Position numbers and translations under genes: made by a program. A stretch of 64,000 nt of DNA, from positions 1 to 64,000 of the forward strand of contig CAVRJK010000002.1 in assembly GCA_963721645.1 (NCBI GenBank), written 5' to 3'. How positions within the stretch are numbered: the stretch's first letter is position 1; every line of letters begins with the position of its first letter. The notes below the pieces were generated by a model. The model did no database searches, had not been told where the DNA came from, and worked only from the letters and a program-made list of their open reading frames with translations. Positions 6,347 to 16,110 of this stretch are shown piece by piece. Source of the DNA: JALZKA01 sp963721645 (GTDB lineage: Bacteria; Actinomycetota; Thermoleophilia; Solirubrobacterales; 70-9).

Positions 6347-9300
6347 TTGGCCAGAGCTCATGCTGCCCCTGTCACGCGGAGGTCATTTTCACGACTTCCG
6401 GAACCCTTCGAAGTACCGCACCTGATTGATATCCAGCGCCGCTCGTTCGAGGCTCTCACCTCGGATAAGGGGATGCTGCGCGAAACGATCGACGACATTT
6501 CGCCGATCGAGGACTACACCGGAAATCTTGCGATCGTCTTCGGCGACCTCCAGTTTGGAGAGCCGGCGAACACCGTGGCCGAATGCCGCGAGAAGGACGT
6601 GACGTTCTCGCGTCCCCTGAACGTCAAGGTCGCCTTCCAGAACCGGGAGACCGGCGAGATCCGCGAGCAGACCGTGTTCATGGGTGATTTCCCGTGGATG
6701 ACCGAGCGCGGCACCTTCATCATCAACGGCACCGAGCGCGTCGTCGTGACGCAGCTCGTCCGCTCGCCGGGCGCCTATGTGATGGAGCCCAAGGATCGCG
6801 AGAAGCAGGTCTTCATCGCGAACCTCATGCCTTCCCGCGGGTCATGGCTCGAGCTGGAGATCGACAAGAAGGGCCTCGTCTTCGCGCGCATCGACCGCAA
6901 GCGCAAGCTGCCCGTCACCGTGCTTCTGCGCGCGATGGGCTACGAGACCGACGAGGAGATCCTCGCGCTGTTCGACAACTCCGTCTACATGCGGCACACC
7001 GTCGCCAAGGACACGGAGCCGACCCGCACCACCGAGGGCGCCCTCATCGAGCTGTTCAAGAAGCAGCGCCCGGGCGAGCCGCCGTCGGTTGACGCCGCCA
7101 AGGCGCTCCTGGAGCAGCTGTTCTTCGATCCCAAGCGCTACGACCTCACCAGGGTCGGCCGCTACAAGCTGAACGCGCGCCTCGACCTCGACGTCGACCT
7201 CGAGCACCGCACGCTCACCAAGGACGACATCGTCGCGCTGATCAAGGAGCTCGTCTCGCTGCCGAGGCTCCTCGGCGTGCCGGAGACGATCGACGAAGAG
7301 AATCCGATCAAGGACTACGCCGCCGAGGCGGTCACGTACTCACGTGAGCCCCTGAAGGACCATCTCGACGAGTACGAGCATTTCGGCAACCGTCGCCTCC
7401 GCACGGTCGGCGAGCTGATCCAGGACGCGTTCCGGGTCGGCCTCTACCGCATGGAGCGCGTCGTTCGCGAGCGCCTCACCACCGAGGACGCGGACGCGAT
7501 CACGCCGCAGACCATCATCAACATCCGCCCCGTCGTGGCGGCGATGAAGGAGTTCTTCGGCTCGTCGCAGCTCTCGCAGTTCATGAGCCAGACGAACTCG
7601 CTCGACGGCCTCACGCACCGCCGCCGCCTGTCGGCACTCGGTGCCGGCGGTCTGACCCGCGAGCGCGCGCCCATCGAGGTTCGCGACGTGCACCCGACCC
7701 ACTACGGCCGGATGTGCCCGATCGAGACGCCTGAAGGCCCGAACATCGGCCTGATCGGCTCGCTCTCCTCCTATGCGCAGGTGTCCGAGCACGGTTTCGT
7801 GACGACCCCCTACCGGATCGTCAAGGACGGGCTGGTCACCGACGAGGTCGTTCACCTCGACGCGACCCAGGAAGAGGAAAAGATCATCGCCCAGGCGTCG
7901 GCCGAGGTCGACCCGAAGACCCAGAAGCTCAAGGGCCCGCAGGTCTCCTGCCGTGTAGGCGAGGGCGAAGTGGGCCTCATGGCCCCCCGCGAGGTCGATC
8001 TGATGGACGTCTCGCCGACCCAGATCTGGTCGGTCGCGACGGCGCTGATCCCCTTCCTCGAGCACGACGATGCAAACCGCGCCCTCATGGGTTCGAACAT
8101 GCAGCGCCAGGCCGTTCCGCTCCTGAAGACCGAGGCGCCGTTGATCGGCACCGGCATGGAGCGCCGAGCAGCCGTCGACTCGGGCGACGTCATCGTGACC
8201 GCCAACGCGGGCACGGTCGACTACGTCGATGCCGAGAAGGTCGTTATCTCGCACGGCAACAAGAAGGACGAGTACGACCTCGACAAGTACCGGCGCTCGA
8301 ACCAGGGCACCCTGATCCACCAGACGCCGATCGTCAGCGTTGGCGACAAGGTCAAGGCCGGAGACGTCCTCGCGGACGGCTCGTCCACCTCTGGTGGAGA
8401 GATCGCCCTGGGCAAGAACTGCCTGGTCGCCTTCATGTCATGGGAGGGCTACAACTTCGAGGACGCGATCATCCTCTCGGAGCGCCTGACCAAGGACGAC
8501 GAGCTCACCTCGATTCACATCGAGGAGTACGAGATCGACGCCCGCACGACCAAGCTCGGCGACGAGGAGATCACTCGGGACATCCCGAACCGCTCCGAGG
8601 AGTCGCTCCGAAACCTCGACGAACGCGGTGTCGTCCGTATCGGCGCCGAGGTCGAGGCCGGGGATCTCCTGGTCGGAAAGGTCACGCCGAAGGGCGAGAC
8701 CGAGCTGACCGCGGAGGAGAAGCTGATCCGCGCCATCTTCAAGGAGAAGGCGCGCGAGGTCCGCGACACTTCGCTCAAGGTTCCGCACGGCGAGGGCGGT
8801 GTCGTCATCGACGTCATCACCTTCGACCGCGAGGACGGCGACGATCTGGCCCCGGGTGTCAACAGCCTGGTGCGCGTGTTCGTTGCGACGAAGCGCAAGA
8901 TCGCTGAGGGCGACAAGCTCGCCGGCCGCCACGGCAACAAGGGCGTCATCTCCCGGATCGTTCCGGAAGAGGACATGCCTTTCCTTGCCGACGGCACCCC
9001 CGTCGACGTCATCCTCAACCCGCTCGGCGTCCCGAGCCGTATGAACATCGGTCAGATCCTCGAGACCCACCTCGGGTGGGCCGCGATGAACGGCTGGTAC
9101 GACGACGGCACCGAGGCCTACAAGAACATCGAGGACACGAAGGGCCGCGTATACGTCGCGACTCCCGTGTTCGACGGTGCTTCGGTCGAGCAGGTCGACG
9201 ATGCCCTGGTCAACTGGCAGGAAGAGCACGCGGAGCGAGGCATCGACCTCGGACTGGACAAGTCCGCACGCGCCGGCGCCCGCTCAGCGGGTCGAGCGCA

Positions 9301-9859
9301 GCTCTATTCGGGCCGCACGGGCGAGCCGTTCGAAGGCCACGTCACGGTCGGCGCCATGTACATCCTGAAGCTGCTCCACCTCGTGGACGACAAGATCCAC
9401 GCGCGTTCGACCGGCCCCTACTCGCTCGTCACCCAGCAGCCGCTGGGCGGTAAGGCGCAGTTCGGCGGTCAGCGCTTCGGTGAGATGGAGGTGTGGGCGC
9501 TCGAGGCGTACGGCGCCGCGTACACCCTCCAGGAGATGCTCACGGTCAAGTCAGACGACACCGTCGGCCGCGTCAAGGCCTACGAGTCGATCGTCAAGTC
9601 CGAGAACATCGCCGAGCCGTCCGTACCGGAGTCGTTCAAGGTCCTCCTCAAGGAGATCCAGGCACTTTCCCTCGACGCGACCCTGGTCGCCGAGGAGGGC
9701 GAGGTTGATCTGGGCGAGGAAGACGACGAGCTTCTGCGCGCGGCCGAGGAACTGGGCATCGACCTCTCAGGCGTTCGCGCCGAGGGCAACGGTGCGGCAG
9801 ACGAGCAGGTGGAGGCCGACGGCGACAAAGCCAAGGCCGAGGTGAAGGAGAAGTCATGA
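6347..9859 (+). CDS. rpoB: DNA-directed RNA polymerase subunit beta
   Basis: 1170 residues from TTG with TGAGGAG at 6331-6337. Typical beta landmarks: 'RGTFIINGTERVVVTQLVRSPG', 'RDVHPTHYGRMCPIETPEGPNIGLI', 'GGKAQFGGQRFGEMEVWALEAYGA'. The rifampicin pocket reads SSQLSQFMSQTNSLDGLTHR: E. coli Asp516 is Ser and Asn518 is Thr, while His526 and Ser531 are kept. The length fits actinobacterial beta without large insertions. The C-terminus has an extra acidic/Lys-rich tail of ~50 residues. The stop overlaps the rpoC start by 4 bases. Confidence 0.98.
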   Translation: MARAHAAPVTRRSFSRLPEPFEVPHLIDIQRRSFEALTSDKGMLRETIDDISPIEDYTGNLAIVFGDLQFGEPANTVAECREKDVTFSRPLNVKVAFQNRETGEIREQTVFMGDFPWMTERGTFIINGTERVVVTQLVRSPGAYVMEPKDREKQVFIANLMPSRGSWLELEIDKKGLVFARIDRKRKLPVTVLLRAMGYETDEEILALFDNSVYMRHTVAKDTEPTRTTEGALIELFKKQRPGEPPSVDAAKALLEQLFFDPKRYDLTRVGRYKLNARLDLDVDLEHRTLTKDDIVALIKELVSLPRLLGVPETIDEENPIKDYAAEAVTYSREPLKDHLDEYEHFGNRRLRTVGELIQDAFRVGLYRMERVVRERLTTEDADAITPQTIINIRPVVAAMKEFFGSSQLSQFMSQTNSLDGLTHRRRLSALGAGGLTRERAPIEVRDVHPTHYGRMCPIETPEGPNIGLIGSLSSYAQVSEHGFVTTPYRIVKDGLVTDEVVHLDATQEEEKIIAQASAEVDPKTQKLKGPQVSCRVGEGEVGLMAPREVDLMDVSPTQIWSVATALIPFLEHDDANRALMGSNMQRQAVPLLKTEAPLIGTGMERRAAVDSGDVIVTANAGTVDYVDAEKVVISHGNKKDEYDLDKYRRSNQGTLIHQTPIVSVGDKVKAGDVLADGSSTSGGEIALGKNCLVAFMSWEGYNFEDAIILSERLTKDDELTSIHIEEYEIDARTTKLGDEEITRDIPNRSEESLRNLDERGVVRIGAEVEAGDLLVGKVTPKGETELTAEEKLIRAIFKEKAREVRDTSLKVPHGEGGVVIDVITFDREDGDDLAPGVNSLVRVFVATKRKIAEGDKLAGRHGNKGVISRIVPEEDMPFLADGTPVDVILNPLGVPSRMNIGQILETHLGWAAMNGWYDDGTEAYKNIEDTKGRVYVATPVFDGASVEQVDDALVNWQEEHAERGIDLGLDKSARAGARSAGRAQLYSGRTGEPFEGHVTVGAMYILKLLHLVDDKIHARSTGPYSLVTQQPLGGKAQFGGQRFGEMEVWALEAYGAAYTLQEMLTVKSDDTVGRVKAYESIVKSENIAEPSVPESFKVLLKEIQALSLDATLVAEEGEVDLGEEDDELLRAAEELGIDLSGVRAEGNGAADEQVEADGDKAKAEVKEKS

Positions 9860-12800
9860 GCATGGACATCAATAATTTCGACGCGATCGAGATCGGCCTC
9901 GCCTCGTCCAAGAAGATCCGTGGCTGGAGCCACGGTGAGGTGACGAAGCCGGAGACGATCAACTACCGGACGCTCAAGCCCGAGAAGGACGGTCTCTTCT
10001 GCGAGCGCATCTTCGGTCCGACGAAGGACTGGGAGTGCTACTGCGGCAAGTACAAGCGCGTCCGCTACAAGGGCATCGTCTGCGAGCGCTGCGGCGTAGA
10101 GGTCACCCGCTCGAAGGTCCGCCGCGAGCGGATGGGCCACGTCGATCTGGCTGCTCCCGTCTCACACATCTGGTTCTTCAAGGGCGTTCCCTCGCGGATC
10201 GGCTACCTCATCGACATGGCGCCGAAGGAGCTCGAGAAGGTTCTCTACTTCGCGGCTTCGATCGTCACCAACGTCGATGACGAGGCGCGCCAGAAGGATC
10301 TCCCCAAGCTGGAGAAGGAAGTCAACAAGGTCCTCGACGGACTCCGTGCCGAGCGCGAGCAGCGCACGCAGGAGCTCGCAGAGTCGCTGGACCGCCGTAC
10401 GGCCTGGCTCGAAGGCGAGAACGCCAAGCAGGGCTGGGACTCCGAAGACGAGATGTGGGCCGAGAACCTCGGCTTCACCAATCCCAAGAAGCTCGACGAC
10501 CCGGAGCGCAACAAGGCGCTCAAGGAAGTCAAGAAGGCACTCGATTCCGAGATCGCCGACACCGAGGCCTACATCGATGACTCCATCGAGCGCATGGAGC
10601 AGGTCTGGGAGATCTTCCAGAGCATGAAGGTGAAGGACGTCATCAACGACGAGGCCGTCTTCCGCGAGCTCAAGGAGCGCTTCGGCTCCCCGTTCGGCTG
10701 GGGCGAGTACTTCCGTGGCGGCATGGGCGCCGAGTCCATCCGCGATCTTCTCGAGCAGGTAAATCTCGAGGCCGACATCGAGGAACTCGAGCAGATGATC
10801 AACACGTCGAAGGGCCAAAAGCAGGCCCGCGCCGTGAAGCGTCTCAAGGTCGCGTCTGCCTTCCACAACTCCGAGAACCGCCCCGAGTGGATGGTCCTCG
10901 ACTGCGTGCCGGTCATCCCACCGGAGCTCCGCCCGATGGTGCAGCTCGACGGTGGCCGCTTTGCCACGTCAGACCTCAACGACCTCTATCGCCGCGTCAT
11001 CAACCGCAACAACCGCCTGAAGCGGCTCCTCGACCTCGGCGCACCCGAGATCATCGTGAACAACGAGAAGCGCATGCTCCAGGAGGCGGTCGACGCCCTG
11101 TTTGACAACGGCCGCCGTGGCCGCCCGGTGACGGGCCCCGGCAACCGGGCGCTCAAGTCGCTCTCGGACATGCTGAAGGGCAAGCAGGGCCGGTTCCGTC
11201 AGAACCTGCTCGGCAAGCGCGTCGACTACTCGGGCCGTTCGGTGATCGTGTCGGGCCCGTCGCTGCGGCTCCACCAGTGTGGTCTGCCGAAGTTGATGGC
11301 CCTCGAGCTGTTCAAGCCGTTCATCATGGCTCGCCTCGTCGAGCGCAAGGCGGTGCAGAACATCAAGGCGGCCAAGAAGATGGTCGACTCGATGGTGCCG
11401 GAGGTGTGGGACGTCCTCGAAGAGGTCATCCACGAGCACCCCGTGCTGCTCAACCGCGCGCCGACGCTCCACCGCCTGGGCATCCAGGCCTTCGAGCCGG
11501 TGCTCGTCGAGGGCAAGGCGATCCGGGTCCACCCGCTCGTCTGCCACGCGTTCAACGCGGACTTCGACGGCGACCAGATGGCGGTGCACGTGCCGCTCTC
11601 AGCCGAGGCCCAGGCCGAGGCTCGAGTGCTCATGCTCTCGTCGAACAACATCCTCTCGCCGGCACACGGCCAGCCCCTGGCGACGCCGTCGCAGGACATG
11701 GTGCTCGGGATCTACTACCTGACCTATGCCTCCGAGGACGTTTCCGAGATCGACGTCTCGAAGCTCGCCAAGAAGCCGCATCCGTACAGGACGGCTCAGG
11801 AGGCCGAGCTCGCATACGAGCGCGGTCTGGTCGGGCTCCAGGACTACGCCGAGTACCGGCGCGCCGGGTCGGACCATCACGTCCTGACCACGGTCGGGCG
11901 GATCATCTTCAACGACGCCGTCGAGCGTGCGCTCGCCGACGCACTCGATTCAGAGTGGGATCCGGACACGTACACCTTCGTCAACAAGACGTTGAACAAG
12001 AAGGAGATCAACGCCATCGTCGGCCTCCTGATCGAGTCGTACGGCGCCGGGGCGATCGCTCAGGCACTTGACGCCTTCAAGGAGCTCGGGTTCCACTACG
12101 CGACCCAGGCCGGCATCACGATTGGCAAGAACGACGTCATCTCGCCGCCCTCGAAGCAGAAGATCCTGGACGGTTACGAGACCCGTGCCGCCGGAATCCT
12201 CTCCGAGTACGAGGAGGGCTACATCACGGCCGACGAGCGCAAGGAGCGGGTAACCCAGCTCTGGAATGCCGCGACCGACGAGGTGGCGGAGGCGATGCAG
12301 GACAACCTGCACGAGCTGAACCCCATCTTCATGATGGCCAACTCAGGCGCCCGAGGCTCGTTCAAGCAGATCCGCCAGCTCGCCGGAATGAGAGGCCTGA
12401 TGGCCAATCCGAAGGGCGAGATCATCGAGCGTCCGATCAAGGCCAACTTCATGGAAGGCCTGACCGTTCTCGAGTACTTCATCTCGACACACGGCGCCCG
12501 AAAGGGACTCGCGGACACCGCTCTGCGTACTGCCGACTCCGGCTACCTGACCCGCCGTCTGGTGGACGTGGCCCAGGACGTGATCGTCCGCGCGGAGGAC
12601 TGCAAGACCAAGGAGTTCATCGAGATGCCGGTCCTCGCCGAGGACGGCTCGCCGAACATCAACCTGCTTGGCCGCTTCACGGGCAAGAAGGTCGTCACCA
12701 AGCGCGGCCGCGAGTTGCTCAAGCGAAACCAGGAGATCGACAAGGAGGAGCTCGCCGAGATGGTCGAGGCCTTCACGGGCGAGGAGGGCGCAGCAGTGCC

Positions 12801-13887
12801 CGTCCGCTCCGCACTCAAGTGCGAGCTCGACTCGGGTATCTGCCAGCACTGTTACGGCCGCGCACTGGCCACGGGCAGCCTGGTCGAGATGGGCGACGCG
12901 GTGGGAATCATCGCCGCGCAGTCGATCGGCGAGCCGGGCACTCAGCTCACCATGCGCACGTTCCACACCGGTGGTGTCGCAGGCCTGGACATCACCCAGG
13001 GACTGCCTCGCGTCGTCGAGCTCTTCGAGGCTCGCAAGCCGAAGGGTCTGGCGCAGATCGCAGTTGTCGAGGGCCGCGTCTCCGTCGAGGAGAACGAGAA
13101 GGCCGTCGTCATCACGATCACCGACGCGAAGGGCGAGGAGCACGACTACAAGCTGCCGCCCCGCTCGCGCCTGCACGTCAAGCACGGCGACAAGGTCGAG
13201 GCCGGAACGCAGCTCAACGAGGGCTCGCTCTACCCGGCTGAGGTCCTGGAGATCCAGGGCCGCACCGAGACGGAGCAGTACATCGTCAAGGAAGTGCAGC
13301 TGGTCTACAAGTCGCAGGGCGTCGACATCAACGACAAGCACATCGAGCTGATCGTGCGCCAGATGATGAAGAAGGTCGAGATCGAGTCGAAGGGCTCGAC
13401 CAGCCTCCTTCCCGGTGCGCTCGAGGATCGTCACAAGCTCCAGACGCTCAACAAGAAGCTGAAGGAAGACAAGGGCACTCCCGCAAAGGGCAAGGAGCGC
13501 ATCCTCGGAATCACCAAGGCATCGCTCGCGACCGAGTCATTCCTGTCGGCGGCCTCCTTCCAGGAGACCACCAAGGTTCTGACCGACGCGGCGCTCGAGG
13601 GCAAGCGCGACCGGCTTGTGGGCCTGAAGGAGAACGTGATCATCGGGAAGCTGATTCCCGCGGCCACGGGCCTTCGCCACTACCGCTCACTCGAGATCGA
13701 GCCCGTCGAGCCGGCACAGCGCCCGGACGAGGAGCTCCTCGACGCCGACGAGCTCGCAGCAGAGCTCGGGCTCGGCGAGAACGGTGGCGAGTCGGACCTC
13801 GAGGGCTTCGGCCCCTCGTTCGCTGAGGAGCTCGAAGAGCTCGCTCAGGAGATCGAGGGCGGCGACTCCAGCTCCAACGGCGGCTAG
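9856..13887 (+). CDS. rpoC: DNA-directed RNA polymerase subunit beta'
   Basis: 1343 residues, ATG within the overlapping ATGA of rpoB. Visible are the N-terminal zinc ribbon (CYCGKYKRVRYKGIVCERCG), the lid/rudder region, the catalytic 'NADFDGDQMAVH' that holds the active-site Mg2+, the bridge/trigger-loop region ('GARGSFKQIRQLAGMRGLM') and the second zinc site ('CELDSGICQHCYG'). The end is an acidic Ser/Gly-rich tail (EEIEGGDSSSNGG). No further + gene follows until rpsL. Confidence 0.98.
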   Translation: MSMDINNFDAIEIGLASSKKIRGWSHGEVTKPETINYRTLKPEKDGLFCERIFGPTKDWECYCGKYKRVRYKGIVCERCGVEVTRSKVRRERMGHVDLAAPVSHIWFFKGVPSRIGYLIDMAPKELEKVLYFAASIVTNVDDEARQKDLPKLEKEVNKVLDGLRAEREQRTQELAESLDRRTAWLEGENAKQGWDSEDEMWAENLGFTNPKKLDDPERNKALKEVKKALDSEIADTEAYIDDSIERMEQVWEIFQSMKVKDVINDEAVFRELKERFGSPFGWGEYFRGGMGAESIRDLLEQVNLEADIEELEQMINTSKGQKQARAVKRLKVASAFHNSENRPEWMVLDCVPVIPPELRPMVQLDGGRFATSDLNDLYRRVINRNNRLKRLLDLGAPEIIVNNEKRMLQEAVDALFDNGRRGRPVTGPGNRALKSLSDMLKGKQGRFRQNLLGKRVDYSGRSVIVSGPSLRLHQCGLPKLMALELFKPFIMARLVERKAVQNIKAAKKMVDSMVPEVWDVLEEVIHEHPVLLNRAPTLHRLGIQAFEPVLVEGKAIRVHPLVCHAFNADFDGDQMAVHVPLSAEAQAEARVLMLSSNNILSPAHGQPLATPSQDMVLGIYYLTYASEDVSEIDVSKLAKKPHPYRTAQEAELAYERGLVGLQDYAEYRRAGSDHHVLTTVGRIIFNDAVERALADALDSEWDPDTYTFVNKTLNKKEINAIVGLLIESYGAGAIAQALDAFKELGFHYATQAGITIGKNDVISPPSKQKILDGYETRAAGILSEYEEGYITADERKERVTQLWNAATDEVAEAMQDNLHELNPIFMMANSGARGSFKQIRQLAGMRGLMANPKGEIIERPIKANFMEGLTVLEYFISTHGARKGLADTALRTADSGYLTRRLVDVAQDVIVRAEDCKTKEFIEMPVLAEDGSPNINLLGRFTGKKVVTKRGRELLKRNQEIDKEELAEMVEAFTGEEGAAVPVRSALKCELDSGICQHCYGRALATGSLVEMGDAVGIIAAQSIGEPGTQLTMRTFHTGGVAGLDITQGLPRVVELFEARKPKGLAQIAVVEGRVSVEENEKAVVITITDAKGEEHDYKLPPRSRLHVKHGDKVEAGTQLNEGSLYPAEVLEIQGRTETEQYIVKEVQLVYKSQGVDINDKHIELIVRQMMKKVEIESKGSTSLLPGALEDRHKLQTLNKKLKEDKGTPAKGKERILGITKASLATESFLSAASFQETTKVLTDAALEGKRDRLVGLKENVIIGKLIPAATGLRHYRSLEIEPVEPAQRPDEELLDADELAAELGLGENGGESDLEGFGPSFAEELEELAQEIEGGDSSSNGG

Positions 13888-14215
13888 GCGCGCGGGCAGG
13901 AGCTCGGGCCGCAGGGTCCGGGCTTCGCCCGTCAGGGGTCCAGCATCCATGCTTCACCGAACCGGCCGGACGTCCATGTCCGTTCGGAGCCCCCTGCCGG
14001 GCGAATCCGGACCCGCGGCCGGCCGTGGGTGGGGCTACCAGACCACGCGGGCCGGGTCGAAGTCCCGGAGGTCAGCAGACGAGGCAAGCATCCGTCGCGA
14101 ACCGCTGTCGCGTAGATAACGCGGCGCTGCATCGGCCCTTGCGAGCCACTGCGAGCGCCCGAAAGGTCGCATAGGCGCGGCGTTTCTAGGCGCTCGGCGA
14201 GGTAGTCGCGGCGGC
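13888..14215. other. Intergenic spacer after rpoC; no gene recognised
   Basis: 328 bases between the convergent ends of rpoC and a small membrane-protein gene. A weak hairpin, CGGGC-TTC-GCCCG at about 13918-13930, might end rpoC transcription. Short open frames on both strands overlap one another and show no recognisable motif or ribosome site. A T-arm-like CCGGG-TCGAAGT-CCCGG near 14050 is not part of a full tRNA. Confidence 0.5.
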
Positions 14216-14515
14216 TTATGCGCCGACGCGGCGGTCGCCGCGCGGCTTGACGGCAAGCGGGCGGCGAGCCTCGTGTCTGTCGCCGGGGACCGGTAGCGCG
14301 CTCGGGTGCGGACCGCCTCGGCGAGGACCCCTGGGGTGCTTCGGCTGGCGCCGGAAGCGCCCGTAGCGCGGCTCTTCTCCGCCAGTCTCGGGTGCTTCCT
14401 CGGGCAACGTTTCCGCCCGGAAGGCCCACCAGACGAGGTAGAGAAGAAGCCCGACGGGGATCTTCAGGACCACCATCAGGAAAAAGATCGGAACCCAGCC
14501 GTCCACCGAGATCAT
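14216..14515 (-). CDS. Small membrane protein with one transmembrane segment
   Basis: 99 residues from an ATG at 14515. Residues ~7-28 (GWVPIFFLMVVLKIPVGLLL) are a clear membrane helix, followed by YLVWWAFRAE, a short acidic stretch and an Arg/Pro/His-rich tail. No family recognised. It starts 46 bases after the HAD gene on the same strand and is probably co-transcribed with it. The basic tail could bind nucleic acid or lipid head groups. The N-terminal half is convincing; the tail may partly reflect high GC. Confidence 0.55.
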   Translation of the reverse strand: MISVDGWVPIFFLMVVLKIPVGLLLYLVWWAFRAETLPEEAPETGGEEPRYGRFRRQPKHPRGPRRGGPHPSALPVPGDRHEARRPLAVKPRGDRRVGA

Positions 14516-14561
14516 GATACCCCCGGCCGCAAGGGGTCGGGGACCGCAGCGCCCCGAGCCT

Positions 14562-15068
14562 TCAGGCCCGGTGCCCTTCGAGTTCGCGCTCCCAATCGAG
14601 AATCGCGTCGACCTGGGCGTCCGTGAGGCCGATCTCGGACTCGGTCGGGACCAGAAGGGTCGGCGCGCTCCGATCCGCAGCCCAGGCATGGCAACTCTCG
14701 TCGAGCGAGTCGTCGATCCAGGCGAGGGGGCGGCCCTGGGAGAACTCCGCGAGCGCTTCGAGCTTCCAGTGGGCGGTGCCGAACCTGGCGCGACCGCCAA
14801 AGGTGAGCACCGGGAGATCGTCTGAAAGGCCGAGGAGGTGGGGCAGATGGTCGTTGGCCCGCTCCTCCCAACCGGTCGCCCAGACCATTTCGAAGGTGTC
14901 GGCGAGGCGTAGGAGGCGCGGCCCCACACCGTCCGCGATGCAGTGGGCGACGCCGTCGATCAGATGGAACTTGCCGGGGATCTCGTCGAGCGGGCCCTCG
15001 AAGCCGAAGAGGCTGATCACCCCGTCGACATCGACGGCGACGACCGGTCGCTCTGAAACCGCGCTCAT
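14562..15068 (-). CDS. HAD-fold phosphatase-like protein (Swiss Army Knife RNA-repair HAD type)
   Basis: 168 residues from ATG. It begins 'PVVAVDVDGVISLFG', the DxDG nucleophile motif of haloacid dehalogenase phosphatases. 'VWATGWEERAN' fits motif II and 'LAWIDDSLDESCHAW' motif IV with paired Asp. This layout resembles the small HAD proteins called 'HAD domain in Swiss Army Knife RNA repair', where end-processing of nucleic acids is proposed; substrate is unknown. A TAACTT box 7 bases before the ATG suggests a leaderless mRNA, divergent from rpsL with 43 bases between starts. Confidence 0.7.
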   Translation of the reverse strand: MSAVSERPVVAVDVDGVISLFGFEGPLDEIPGKFHLIDGVAHCIADGVGPRLLRLADTFEMVWATGWEERANDHLPHLLGLSDDLPVLTFGGRARFGTAHWKLEALAEFSQGRPLAWIDDSLDESCHAWAADRSAPTLLVPTESEIGLTDAQVDAILDWERELEGHRA

Positions 15069-15075
15069 TCAAGGG

Positions 15076-15081
15076 AAGTTA
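15076..15081 (-). promoter_or_regulatory. Predicted -10 box (TAACTT) for the HAD gene, leaderless
   Basis: TAACTT on the minus strand ends 7 bases before the ATG, so transcription would start at or next to the start codon. Confidence 0.45.
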
Positions 15082-15097
15082 GCCACCGAGCACCCGC

Positions 15098-15103
15098 TAC
15101 CAT
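15098..15103 (+). promoter_or_regulatory. Predicted -10 box (TACCAT) for rpsL, leaderless
   Basis: TACCAT preceded by CCGC, ending 8 bases before the GTG of rpsL. No Shine-Dalgarno sequence fits in between, so the mRNA probably begins at the start codon. Confidence 0.5.
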
Positions 15104-15111
15104 CCTCGGCC

Positions 15112-15504
15112 GTGCCGTCCACCAATCAGCTCATCCGTAAAGGCCGCAAGACACCTCAGAAGAAGGTGACGACGCCTGGTCTCAAGTCCGGGCACGGCCG
15201 CAAGGCCCGCACCGCTGCTCCACAGCGCCGCGGCGTCTGCACCCGCGTCTATACGGCCACACCGAAGAAGCCGAACTCGGCTCTTCGCAAGGTTGCACGC
15301 GTGCGGCTGACCAACGGGATGGAAGTCACTTGTTACATCCCCGGTGAGGGCCACAACCTTCAGGAGCACTCGGTCGTGCTCGTCCGCGGTGGTCGCGTCA
15401 AGGATCTTCCGGGCGTGCGCTACAAGGTGATCCGGGGCACGCTCGATGCCTCCGGCGTCTCCGACCGCAAGCAGTCCCGCTCGATGTACGGCGTCAAGAA
15501 GTAG
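15112..15504 (+). CDS. rpsL: 30S ribosomal protein S12
   Basis: 130 residues from GTG; this start gives the family N-terminus 'PSTNQLIRKGRK'. 'TPKKPNSALRKVARV' and 'VRGGRVKDLPGVRYKVIRG' are the decoding-centre loops; the lysines whose mutation gives streptomycin resistance (E. coli K42/K87 region) are wild type. The start codon is 8 bases downstream of a -10 box, implying a leaderless transcript. rpsG follows after 10 bases. Confidence 0.96.
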   Translation: MPSTNQLIRKGRKTPQKKVTTPGLKSGHGRKARTAAPQRRGVCTRVYTATPKKPNSALRKVARVRLTNGMEVTCYIPGEGHNLQEHSVVLVRGGRVKDLPGVRYKVIRGTLDASGVSDRKQSRSMYGVKK

Positions 15505-15514
15505 TGAGCTTTTA

Positions 15515-15985
15515 GTGCCGCGCCGCGCAAGAGCCCCTCAGCGTCCCGTGTCCCCGGACGCGCAGCACCGCAGCCGCCTTGTCCAGCAGCTCATCAACAA
15601 GGTGATGCTCCACGGCAAGAAGGCGACCGCCGAGGAGATCGTCTACGACGCGCTTTCGATCGTCGGCGAGCGCACCGGCCGTCCGCCGGTCGAGGTCCTC
15701 GACGAGGCAGTGACCGAGCTGACTCCGAACCTCGAGGTCAAGTCCCGCCGTGTCGGCGGTGCGACCTATCAGGTGCCGATCGAGGTACCTGCCCGCCGCG
15801 CCCGCACGCTCGCCGTGCGCTGGCTCGTGAGCTTTGCCCGCAACCGCAACGAGAAGTCGATGGCCGAGCGGCTCGCCCGCGAGATCATGGACGCGACTCA
15901 GCAGCAGGGCGGCGCATGGAAGCGGAAGGACGACATCTTCCGTATGGCACAGGCCAACAAGGCCTTCGCCCACTACCGCTGGTAG
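15515..15985 (+). CDS. rpsG: 30S ribosomal protein S7
   Basis: 156 residues from GTG, giving the family start 'PRRARAPQRPVSPD'. 'LVQQLINKVMLHGKK', 'RRVGGATYQVPIEVPARRARTLAVRWL' and 'SMAERLAREIMDA' are S7 hallmarks. S7 nucleates assembly of the 30S head and contacts E-site tRNA. In most bacteria fusA follows directly; here two minus-strand membrane genes intervene. Confidence 0.97.
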   Translation: MPRRARAPQRPVSPDAQHRSRLVQQLINKVMLHGKKATAEEIVYDALSIVGERTGRPPVEVLDEAVTELTPNLEVKSRRVGGATYQVPIEVPARRARTLAVRWLVSFARNRNEKSMAERLAREIMDATQQQGGAWKRKDDIFRMAQANKAFAHYRW

Positions 15986-16007
15986 CCGTCAGGGTCGGCG
16001 CCTGGCG

Positions 16008-16075
16008 GCGTCCTCGGCTGATCGCCTTGCTCACTCGGCATTTGGCCAAGCTCGCCTCGGCTATCAACCTGCGTC
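16008..16075 (+). repeat. Copy B of the CTTG/CAAG hairpin intergenic repeat
   Basis: GCGTCCTCGG, CGCCTTG ... GGCCAAGCTCGCC, then ACCTGCGTCC in the rpsG 3' spacer. Order and spacing of the boxes match copies A (6163-6239, minus) and C (26977-27035). The stem is interrupted here, so the copy may be decayed. Confidence 0.45.
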
Positions 16076-16110
16076 CTTGCCGGCCACCGCCCTGACGACT
16101 ACCCGGTCGG

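Noticed and set aside
14040..14060. T-arm-like CCGGG-TCGAAGT-CCCGG after rpoC
   Set aside because: The loop is out of register with TTCRANY and no anticodon or acceptor stem surrounds it.
13932..14429. Minus-strand 165-codon frame after rpoC
   Set aside because: It overlaps the better-supported membrane-protein gene in another frame and is Arg/Pro-rich without motifs.
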